Shown here piece after piece: positions 26,194-35,608 of a DNA stretch of 64,000 bases. Origin of the DNA: Moringa oleifera. Taxonomy: Eukaryota > Streptophyta > Magnoliopsida > Brassicales > Moringaceae. The stretch spans positions 2,239,501-2,303,500 of the forward strand of contig JAJFZO010000658.1 of assembly GCA_021397835.1 (NCBI GenBank), written 5' to 3'. Every line of letters begins with the position of its first letter. Position 1 is the first letter of the stretch. The position numbers and the translations under genes were made by a program. Below the pieces are notes generated by a model. The model ran no database searches, had not been told where the DNA came from, and saw nothing but the letters and a program-made list of their open reading frames with translations.

Positions 26194-28831
26194 TTATGAT
26201 TCTGCGCTGCTGTTCTCCTCACCTTCGAGCATTCGAACAACTTGGGCCACACCTTCAGCAATTTCCTTTCGGATGAAACTGTCAGGCATGTCAAATGTTC
26301 TCCTTCTCATGGAAAGTGATTTCCCTTGGGGCTGGGGATCCACCACATCGAGCATTGCTTCCAGTTCATCCACCATAGATCTCTTTGCCGCTCGCACCAT
26401 AAGATCAGCTCCCTGATGAGACACATCAAATCCAAGGATGTTATCCATTTTCTAATTCAGATTCTTGTGCTAAAGATACATGGCTGATGTTTGGATAGAC
26501 CTTATGTGATCAGTTATAGGATTTTAAAGATGGTCCAAAATAATTTCTATCACAAGTTTGGGCCACGCAAAGGCCAAAACTTCACCAAGCAAATGGTATG
26601 AAAAGATTGATACATCAAATAATATGTTTATGCCATGACAGTGAAATGAAAAGATTGATATATCAAATAATATGTTTATGCCATGACAGTGAAATGAAGC
26701 CAACTAGGAATTAATCATACAAGGACACAAATTACTGTTCAACAAACTTAGTTCAAGCCTTTACATTCAAACTAAGAATTACTGACAAAAGGATTAGTTA
26801 GTTTAATAAATGAATAAAGGACACTGAATTCTCATGGTGGAATTAACAGTGAAGTTTGTAGACATCATATGAAAATCAAAGTAGAAAGAAAAAAAAAAAC
26901 TGAGATCATGTTACCTCAATGGCATCAACTGTAAGGAGGAGGACAATGATTTTCTCAGAGAACCTCTGTCGTTCCTCTGCATCATGGGCTACTCGGCGGC
27001 GATAGGAGAAGTTGTTAAACAGAGCCCTGAGTTCTTTCAACTTGGTCTTAGCAATTGCAAGCTCCCTAAGGGCACGTAAAGCTTTTGATCTACGGATTAG
27101 ATAACCTCTAAAAGTTATCTGGATCAGCAAAGCTGCATCTTGGGGAGATAATTCCTTGTTCTTACCCTTGCTCTTAATAGCTCCAGCTCTTCTGGCAAAG
27201 GCCTTTTCCCATACAATAAAAGAAAATTCATTTCCTCAACTTAATGCTTATGCTCAAAACTCTAGAAATCAATTTGGTTGTTTAGATGAATACCTAAGTT
27301 CAATAGGTGTCTAAATAATGCAATTAGGTAAAATATAACATTGAGAAACACAGAGAAGCAACAGCCATTCAACTAATAATACCCAAACTGACTATGGCTA
27401 CTTTTCTTTTAACACTTTAAAATTATATTTAAAAGAATGGAGACTCCGAACCACTAAACATAAAGCAAACAACAATACTCCGGTTTTATGATACATACTG
27501 CAAGATCAACAAATATATACCGAGGGAAAAAGAGCTCTTAACACGGAAATGGCCAGCCATAGCAAGAAATATGTCTCAGCGCAAATATCTCGATGAAGGG
27601 AACAAATGAAAGGTAACATCTTCAGTGTACATAAGACATTGCCATTCAGATAATTCAAATCAACTAATTTATTAAGATATTGCATGTCAATGTACATGGA
27701 ACAATGTGGCTTCCAATCGACCCTGTACTTATCTAAAGCATCTAAACTTCTCCAAAACATTGCAGCCTTCCGGGAAGTATAAAATCATAATATTCTACAA
27801 CAGATGGGTTAAGTGTAATTCACTTAATATGTGTCTCCATTAACATCAAAATGTAAAAAGCAGCATTTTCATATAGAATTAATATCATCCACTGAGAAAT
27901 TTGGACAGCGACAACACAGTCACTTAAAACCATTAGCATTACATTGTCATCTTCAGCATCCAGCCAAACTTATTCAGTAATAAGTGACAACAACACAATC
28001 AATGACCAAGAGTATATAAGATCCATAAAATGCATTCTCAAAAGACAGCCAAGAAAGCAGCCAACTTAATTAATAAAATATCATCTAGCTTTAGGAAAGT
28101 AAGTCAATTTCAATTAGGGGTAGTACACTCACTTGTCTTAAGATTACAACTCCATGCTCACCAGGCTCTTCTTCGATCTCCACCAGGCGGGTCTTGCTCT
28201 CTTCCTTCTTTTCCTTCTTATTGGGCCTCTTTTCCTTCTTCTCCGATTTGCTACACTCACCTGTATCGCCACTTGATGCTTTCAATGTGTAAGTCCGCGA
28301 GATCGATCCATCCTCTCTCTGCCCTTTAATCTCAGCCGTCCATTTATAGTTTTTGTCGAGTGCTCCCTTTTTCACCACCACCTTCTTCTCCTCTTTCTTC
28401 CCTTCCTTAATCTCTGCCGTCCATTTATATTTTCGTTCCACTGGTGCCTTGATCTCCGCCGTACAAGTGTACTTTCGGTCCCCGCCGGAGATCCTCGGGT
28501 TGATCAGTCGATCAAACTTCGACTCAAGCTCAGTGACTCGGTCGAATAGTGTTTGAAGTGCGAAATCAGCTCCGACCCGCCGCTGAATCCTCTTGTACGA
28601 ACAACGCGACGGCGTTTTCTCGATTTGGATCAGATCGGTCACGGTGTCAAAGAGTTCAAAGGACGTAGGGCAAGGGATTGGGCTCAGGAGATCGAGAGCG
28701 AAGCTTTGATCGAGTTCATCCTCTATAAATGAAGGAAAAGCTATTGTTTTTGGCGCCAAAATGGAGGTCTCTCGGATGAAGAAGGGTGAGTAGTAGGGGT
28801 CGACGATCTCAATCCTCCTGAATCGGCTCAT
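26194..28831 (-). CDS. BAG7: BAG family molecular chaperone regulator 7-like protein
   Basis: Three exons: 28133-28831, 26915-27202 and 26194-26412, 401 residues (Arabidopsis BAG7 is somewhat longer). The N-terminus MSRFRRIEIVDPYYSPFF matches BAG7. A KYKWTAEIK-type motif is repeated three to four times around residues 120-180, then comes a Lys/Glu-rich linker. Next are an IQ calmodulin-binding motif (IQITFRGYLIRR, about 260-271) and the helical BAG domain that contacts Hsp70. In Arabidopsis BAG7 acts at the ER with BiP in the unfolded-protein response and can move to the nucleus; here that is inferred from similarity. The first intron's acceptor (minus strand GGGAAAAG before GCC) has a weak pyrimidine tract, so the exon 2 start is slightly less certain. 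Confidence 0.9.
26599..26694. repeat. 48-bp tandem duplication in BAG7 intron 2
   Basis: Two adjacent, almost identical 48-bp copies (TGAAAAGATTGATAYATCAA and onward to CATGACAGTGAA), differing at one position near their start. They lie wholly inside the intron 26413-26914. Confidence 0.9.
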
Positions 28832-29670
28832 GGTTGGTTGAATCAGAAAAGTTACTTCAGTGGAGTGAGTGAAATCCGAAATGGAACGAGTTAGGGTTCT
28901 GGTAGGAACAAGTTTATCGTCATCTCTCTTAAAGAATCCGAGAAGACACCTTCACCATAAAAAGCAAAAAAGGACAAACCTACGAAGGGAACGAGGAGGA
29001 GCGTACATAGTCAAAAAAGTGGCTGGGAGGGGCATGATTGGAATTTCAAGCTGTGTAAACAGCTGCGAGAGAACGATAGTAGGAACGTAGGCCGCGTAGC
29101 CGCATATCCTTGCAACGAATAGACAGAAACGCCCATGACAGAGTTTAAAATTTACAGAGACAAGCGAATCTCTCAGTGCGATTACAGCACGGAGCGCGCT
29201 GCGCATGACGTTGTTCAGATCTGAACTCACGTGATCACGAAGCGTCAATTCAAAAGATAGGACCCTTGCACTGGTCCACTAGCCCATCATATCATACCCT
29301 GTGTTAGTCCATTAGTCTTAAACGGGAACCGCGTGGGGCCCACTATCTCAGATTGGATCCTCATAGTAGCCCACTAACCCACATTGAGCCCTTGTGGTGG
29401 CCCACTAACCCTTTTAGGCCTCAACTGTGAATAGTATGCCCATTAACCTTTTTTTTGTTTATTATTTTAATTTATGATAATATTTTTTAAAAATAAGTTA
29501 AACAAAGATAAGTTTTAATTTTATATTTATTATTTTAAATTATTTTTTTATTAGTACCCAATATAAAATCTGAATAATAAGAAAATTAAAATTATCAAGA
29601 TTCATCAAAAATGGCTTCTTCCAAATGTTTAATACAGAAGTAAAGATGACGTAGATACTACAGAATGTAA
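28832..29670. other. BAG7 promoter and intergenic stretch
   Basis: Contains the 5' leader and promoter of the BAG7-like gene. A G-box (CACGTG) lies at 29229-29234 and a run of TGGGCY-type elements at about 29270-29445. From 29450 the sequence becomes AT-rich and merges into the 3' flank of the next minus-strand gene. No coding region is supported. Confidence 0.55.
29270..29445. promoter_or_regulatory. cluster of GCCCACTA/TGGGCY elements
   Basis: The block (G)CCCACTAACC and close variants occurs about six times, spaced roughly 30-45 bases. On the minus strand, the sense of BAG7, these read TAGTGGGC. At least three contain TGGGCY, the site II core bound by TCP factors in plant promoters. The whole block may be a degenerate tandem repeat. 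It lies about 440-610 bases upstream of the BAG7 start codon. Confidence 0.45.
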
Positions 29671-30378
29671 CTAGGTAGGGGGAAGAGAACAAACGTGGTG
29701 AACATGATCAAAGCAACCAGAGAACCCAACCATGACGTAACCCATCAAAGCCGCTCCAAGCACAAACCCACCAGCCGAAGCCCTAATGCACTCACCAAAC
29801 TGAACCCTCTTCTTCTCTTTCTCTTCTCGCTCATCCTCCGGCTTCTCCGTCTCCTCAGTCACCTTCTGCTCGAGGAAGAACTGGTCGTCGTTCTCCTCAA
29901 TAGACGGCGACCCCGTCTCGTTAGAGGCTTCTCCGTCGTCGTTGAGGCAAGACTCGGTGCATGAACACATCGAAACAGTGTCCACATGGTCGAGTAGTAC
30001 TCCGGTTGCCTGCGTTTCGCAACCGTCCCATTCCTGAAAAGCTGCCTCCAGTTCTGTGAGCCGTTGCGCAATGTGGGTCAAGTGGTGAGGCCTATTGGGG
30101 CGTGAAGCGACCTCCGCCGAGAGAAGATTCCTCAAGAACACCAACCTTTGCTTGATGTCTTCGGAGTAAACTTGGTAGTAGTGGGGGTTACGGTCAGGCG
30201 GGAGAGAGAGCAAGGCACTGAGTACCGATTCCAGTTTCTGTAGTTTCTTCTGCAGAATTGAGTATCTCTTCGTCATTTTCTCTGCAATGGCTTTGATCGC
30301 TGGTTTGCCTATGAAAAATAGAGTCTCATTTTGGGGTTCGGGTGCCACGATAGGATGCGACAGTTTACAATGCTGCAT
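29671..30378 (-). CDS. plant-specific coiled-coil protein with a C-terminal membrane segment, unknown function
   Basis: A single uninterrupted frame of 235 residues. An internal Met (MTKRYSILQKK, about residue 34) is another possible start. Residues 34-75 form a leucine-rich helix likely to be a coiled coil (YSILQKKLQKLESVLSALLS), and further helical stretches lie at about 80-120. The middle is very acidic, Glu/Asp-rich. Near the C-terminus is RVQFGECIRASAGGF followed by one hydrophobic segment (FVLGAALMGYVMVGF) and a short tail. This suggests a tail-anchored membrane protein exposed to the cytosol. I do not recognise a family with a known role; a plant DUF is likely. The coding character (long, GC-richer, no introns) makes it a real gene. 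Confidence 0.75.
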   Translation of the reverse strand: MQHCKLSHPIVAPEPQNETLFFIGKPAIKAIAEKMTKRYSILQKKLQKLESVLSALLSLPPDRNPHYYQVYSEDIKQRLVFLRNLLSAEVASRPNRPHHLTHIAQRLTELEAAFQEWDGCETQATGVLLDHVDTVSMCSCTESCLNDDGEASNETGSPSIEENDDQFFLEQKVTEETEKPEDEREEKEKKRVQFGECIRASAGGFVLGAALMGYVMVGFSGCFDHVHHVCSLPPT

Positions 30379-31465
30379 GGGGAGTTATTAAGCCATCTCA
30401 TGCAACTTATGGAGAAGAGTTGCGTCTTGTGATACGACGATTGAGGGCTGCGTTTTCCCTTTATTAAAGCAAGTGATTGTATTCATGATTTATTCTTACT
30501 TAATCACTTACTTTCTTTATGAATATATAATCTAATACCGTAGTTTGCTTGTTTATCAAAACCTTAATTTTTGGGATTTTAGCATGGCATGTTGTGAGAG
30601 TATTAAATTTTAGTAGGAGACATTCTTGATACAGCAGCAGCATCCTTGTCTTGGTCTTTGAAGAAGTGATTCTAGGTTAGAGTAAATTAATTAAACCCTA
30701 CATTCCACTTGCTTATTAACCCAAAAACCTATAGCCATAGGAAAGATCACTAATTAGTTTTTTAATTAAAATTAATTTATTTATTACAACTTAGTCCCTC
30801 AGTCAATTATATAAAATCCTCATGTTTTGAGTAACGTAACACTAGAATATTGATCACCCAAAAAAGTACATTGGGGAGTGGACTGATCCATACCATAATC
30901 TTGGTGATGATCTTCAAAAGAAGAGCAAGGCCGGATTTAATGCAAATATGATTCACCTAAGTTATAATTTTCATTGTGAAACACAACAATTGTATTTTGC
31001 TAACTTATGCTTAATGGATCGCCTAATGTTTCAAGTTGTTAATTACTTCTTAACGAACACTAAAAGGCTTTCAGATCTTGCTGTTTATTTGTCTTAAAGT
31101 CCCACATTAATTGGCCGGTGATATTATCATGATCCATTGTATAAAATGAAAGCAATGTTCCCCTAACAAGCTGATCTTGCTAGATAGGCTATGTTATAGG
31201 CTCAATGTCTTTTCTAATATGGCATTAGAGCCTAACTCAATGTTACAATGTTAGATCTGCTAATATCGATTTATTCGCAATACTGTATGGTATATTTCAT
31301 GTTGTGCATGAGAAATAAGTTGATTTTATTAGGATATATTAGAGCTAATATTTTTTAATAATTTACCAAAAAAAAAAAAGGAAACCAAATTGACCCACCA
31401 TTTATTCACAAGAGTAGAAAGTGAGCAACTAGCATCAAGAACATGTGATTCAGGCAACTAATTCA
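30379..31465. other. intergenic, with a retroelement relic
   Basis: No gene. Upstream leader and promoter of the coiled-coil gene lie at the left. A degraded LTR-type relic is at about 31091-31232 (separate entry). The rest is AT-rich. Confidence 0.5.
31091..31232 (+). mobile_element. possible relic of an LTR/TRIM retroelement end
   Basis: AAAGTCCCACATTAATTGG at the left is typical wording near the ends of small plant LTR elements. TGGCATTAGAGCC at 31220-31232 looks like a decayed form of TGGTATCAGAGC, the initiator-methionine tRNA primer-binding site. No internal region, second LTR or target duplication can be seen. Tentative. Confidence 0.35.
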
Positions 31466-31636
31466 TCAGGTTTCTCTATTGTGAATGGGTGGTGTCTGGT
31501 GAGGAGGATCATAGTCGGTGACTGCTACACTTTCTTCTTCTACTTTTTTATGGTACTGATCTTTCTCAGCTGCTACATCATCCTTAACATCATCAGAACC
31601 AAATCCTACAACTGACACAGCTTTTCTTCTCGCTCC
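31466..31636 (-). CDS. second RGF/GLV-type peptide exon (alternative last exon or headless paralogue)
   Basis: After a TAG acceptor (minus strand, exon edge 31636) a 56-codon frame runs from GARRKAVSVVGFG to a stop. It is acidic and lysine-rich, and near the end carries DYDPPHQTPPIHN plus a short tail (RET). The 13-residue block has the RGF/GLV/CLEL pattern: Asp-Tyr for tyrosine sulphation, Pro-Pro, and His-Asn at the end. It enters in phase 0, the same phase as the donor of the signal-peptide exon at 32847-32966, so exon 1 can splice to either this exon or the one at 32374-32679. I found no signal-peptide exon between 31640 and 32370. It could also be a gene that lost its first exon. Confidence 0.6.
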   Translation of the reverse strand, partial: GARRKAVSVVGFGSDDVKDDVAAEKDQYHKKVEEESVAVTDYDPPHQTPPIHNRET

Positions 31637-32373
31637 CTACATATAACCAACAGATATATAGCATGTTATATATACAATATACGACTAAACTTAATTGTCA
31701 TGTACAGAAAAACTATTATCAGTTCTTCAATTTCCATCTCTGTTTGCTTCTATTAGTGCGATGGACACCACATGGGGGATGATGGAACCCACCGCATGCA
31801 TGCATGTGTTCAGAGACATACATTAGACGCCATGGACTTGTCAAGCTTACGATGAACATAGGGAAAGAGATGGGTCACACAACCTGTTATTCTTTTGCCT
31901 ATGTACATTTAAACCCTGAGTTGGCCTCTTTGTATGTAACTGAACAGTGTCTGATAATTTACCTCTGTACTTTTTGCTCTAAGCAAACCCACGTGACCAG
32001 ACAAATTAGAGATCTCACTTCCTGCATGTTCCATCCCTTTCAATTATCACAATCATGATAATGAGATAACACAGCAAACAATATCATCAACCAGAAGAAG
32101 AAGACGAAGATGAAGAAGCAATGGAGGTAGACAGTCTATATTTAATTAGCTTGCTAAAAGGAGAGAAAGAATTGTGATGGGTAGGATCTGACATATATGA
32201 TAAGGCCAAAATAATGTAACTGAAACCTATCACTCTGGGTTCTATACCCAGGAAGTTATGGATGTTAGATATAGTGATATACCAATATATATAGATACAG
32301 CAGAAAGCTTGAAAGGAGATCGAAGCTAAGACTTAATCTTGATAAGGGATCATGTGTAAACTTAAGAACTTAT

Positions 32374-32966
32374 TCAATTATGGGAAGGAGGGCGTGTTCT
32401 TGGCTTTGAATAATCCGAGTAAAAGCCAGGGTGTTGTTCATCGTGGTTCTTCCTGGGCACAGGCCAAGAAGTTGAGACAAGGTGCTTGATAGGAAGAAGA
32501 CCTGAAGTTTCTCCTCTGTTACTTGCGTAATATTTCAGTTCCTTGAGAATTACTGCCTTCGAATCTCTTCGAATCGTTGCAACAGCATGACCCTTGTCGG
32601 GAATAGTAGCATGATCTCCTTCTTTCTCTCCACTTGAAGCCTTGATCTGCTCCGGCTGAAGTACCTTCTCATGATATACCTACAGTAGTATGCCACCAAA
32701 GATCATTAGTAGAAAAATGAAATGGAATATTTTAGATTTTATTTACAAATTCTAATGAAAATAGTCGAAAAATCAAGACAAAATATACTGAACCGTATGT
32801 ATATATATATATATATATGTATAGAGAGAGAATAAAGAGAATCAACCCTGCGAGAAAATTGGGAGTTTGTGCTTGAACTCTTACTAAGGACCCCAAGATG
32901 ACGAGCATTACATACATGCAATGAAAGAAACAAGAGGAAGGTGAAAAGAAAAGATATGGTGGACAT
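32374..32966 (-). CDS. RGF/GLV/CLEL secreted peptide hormone precursor
   Basis: Two exons, 32847-32966 and 32374-32679, give 141 residues. Exon 1 is a signal peptide (MSTISFLFTFLLFLSLHVCN, cleavage near CNA-RHLG). The middle is variable and charged. The C-terminus is DYSKPRTRPPSHN followed directly by the stop, which is the mature root-meristem-growth-factor/GOLVEN/CLE-like pattern: sulphated Tyr after Asp, Pro-Pro (hydroxylation expected), and terminal His-Asn. Known family members bind leucine-rich-repeat receptor kinases (RGFR/RGI) and control root meristem size, gravitropism or lateral roots; the role here is inferred. The donor after exon 1 is GGGTTGAT, weaker than consensus. A second peptide exon lies 0.7 kb downstream (31466-31636). 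Confidence 0.9.
32799..32819. repeat. (TA)n microsatellite in the RGF-type gene intron
   Basis: About ten TA units just downstream of the weak donor of exon 1, within the intron 32680-32846. Length changes here could affect splicing; that is speculation. Confidence 0.85.
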
Positions 32967-35608
32967 GATTAGAGAGAGAGAGAGATAAGAGGCTATATTG
33001 TAAGGGCTAAAAGAAGGGAAAGGATAGAGCTAAGGACATCTAGTTAGGTTTATGATGCATGTTTCTGGATTTAGGGAGTAGATATTACTCTTGCGACATT
33101 GAAAGAGAAGTATGAGAAAACTAAGCATTCAAAGGAGGATTTGGAAACTGACAGAAGAAGAAGGCTATATCACAGCGAACTGGCAAGAGGGTGAGGGATG
33201 AGACTTATGCAGAAGGGGAACAAAGGGGCGTGGCCTTCATTGTCTCCTCCTATCTACAGTTTTGGGTCCCAAAACACAGAGCATTAACCCTAACAAAGGG
33301 AAGACAGAAACAACTTTATAGCTACCCAGACCGACTGAGCACAAATATGTGAACAGATGGGAAAAGTTAGCTTCTCATAGATTAACTGGTTATGGGGTAC
33401 ATCCCAAACACTGTAGAACACCGAAGAATGTGGTCAAAAAGCCCACAGTAAAAGTCATAGAAAGACAGAGACCGTGTATTCACAAAGCGAGAGAAAGTCA
33501 AAGAAAAAAAGAAATGTAGGAAACCGAACCTAGATAGGTGAATAACTCCAATGCTCGTCGACGGATTTCATGCGTATCTGTTGACCTTGCCCACCATGTC
33601 ACCTGACAAAACTTACCATTAACATTGTTTAATACATCATGGAACATGCATGTTAGTGGGATTTCGGTTTATCCGATAATTTATTTCCCAATAGCTTGTA
33701 GGGTCGTTAAATGGCTGTCTCATGAATATAGTCCCCTCCTTTTCGATTTTGAAAGAGAAAGCTCTCTTTTTAAGCGTGTGAAATCTGCTAAATCAATAAG
33801 GAATATGTTATGTTTTCTTTTATGAAGGACCATCTTACCTTAGGGAGGGTTCCTAATGCAGAGAACAGGGAATGTGATGACAAAGAGTAAGCCACGGCCT
33901 GATAAGAAAAAAGGAAAGCAAGGGACATGAAGTCTGGTAGTGAGACAGCTGAGTTGGGTAGCCTCCCGAACTGTCAGTGAGGTGTTGACTGCCACGTGTT
34001 GCATGAGTTAACGTGTCACTAATTGAGGCTGACTTTTCTTGAAGGTTTCTTGCCGGCTATACATGAGAGCGCGTTCACAATTGACCCTTAAAATGAAACT
34101 TCATTTTCATATATCTTGTAATAATCAATGGAAGTGGATGGAGTATGAATACGAGAGATTAGTTCTACCATGGGTTATCTTCACCTGCGTCGGTCAAGAT
34201 CGTACGTAGAAGGCATGTGACCCCTGATTTGTTTCTGTGCTGCGGAAAGTGAAAAACTTTTGGAGCATTTACCAGAACGTGAAAATGCTAGAAAAAGGAG
34301 ATTTTAAGATTTTCTGATTATCCAATATTGACGTCTTGGAGAGACGGCGCAACATGGAAGCATTGGGGTTGCAGCGGATGCCAAGCCCAAGACGCCTGCC
34401 TTCTAAAACCCAGCATTCTTGATCGACCTGGCGCCGTTGTCTTCACGAAGGGGACGGTGGATGACTCTTCCCATGTATTTTTTAGCTAATTCCATACTTA
34501 CCGAAGCAAACTTTGAATTTAAGTTACAGAAGCACGGTAATATTAAAAGAAACTGGCCTTAAACCGCTGACCAATGAGATCCGAGGTTGTCAGTGACAAT
34601 TTCCAGTGTCATTGAACGTGAACCTATCTAACAAGATGCTAATTAAAGCCGATTACATATGGGACTTCTAATCACAACATAAATGATTATCTCTTCTTTG
34701 GACGAGGAAGAGACCAAGACGTGGCTTACTACCATTACAGTGGCAGAGTTTAGGGCAATTCTGCTTCCAAGCCAGCAAAACCAGACTGCAAAATGGTGCC
34801 CTTGTGCATGCAAGTCGCAATACAAACAGAAAACAGACAAAAAGAGCTTAACTGAAGAAGCAATACAACAGAAAAGAAAAGTAAAACAGGCTGTGACTGA
34901 CAGATACACCGTATTGGTAGCTCTTCCAAGGGAAAAAAACTAAAAGGGAAAATTCACAGCACAATCCACAATAAAGATCCCAGGTAAATTTATTTTCTTA
35001 TTACAGCCAATCTAAACTTAGCTCCATGTAAAGTAATGAGTTTTATCATCTTGTTAATCCAACAGACAGCAGCCATGACAACAAACAGGACTCCTTTATC
35101 ACTCAGAAGCTGTTAAAGCTACTGTAGATCATATGGTACAATAATCAATAGAGAAAACATGGCTAAACTCATCCATTTTTGAGGTAGGCAATAATAGTTT
35201 AACCAAAGTTATCTTAGCTACTACTGACAGCTACCCAATCAACAGCCAAAATACATCTTTGTTTATTGCATATTATACATTTGGATACAGTTGCTATTGC
35301 AAATCTCTCTTTAAACCATCATGACAATCTGATCTGATGCGAAAATTGTTGAAGATGAATGAAAACGAAGCAGGAGCGAAATTGGATAGCGATGACCAGC
35401 CTGTTGGTATAGATAGAGCAACTTTACTTTTCCTTCACCCATAAAACAACTCTTTCATGAGCTGCCCTTATATACAGAGAATGAGCTTCTGAATGTCTGG
35501 GAAAGCAGAAACATAAAGAAACAGTCTGTGTGCTACTTCAGCAACCTTAGGCTGTGACTCTTCTCTAAGCTTGAAAGGAAGAACATTACAACAAGAGAAA
35601 TTTAGACT
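32967..35608. other. intergenic: RGF-type gene promoter and RIN2-like 3' flank
   Basis: No gene I can support. A GA microsatellite sits at 32971-32986 just before the RGF-type start codon, in its leader. Less AT-rich patches at about 33940-34020 and 34330-34460 have no family match. From about 34950 to 35608 the sequence is probably the 3' untranslated region and flank of the RIN2-like gene. Confidence 0.5.

Noticed and set aside
27506..27760. 84-codon minus-strand frame inside BAG7 intron 1
   Set aside because: It does not continue the BAG7 frame, resembles no family, and the intron splices cleanly around it.
31804..32058. 84-codon plus-strand frame beside the peptide exons
   Set aside because: No family similarity, no coding-like composition, and it lies antisense within the peptide-gene locus.
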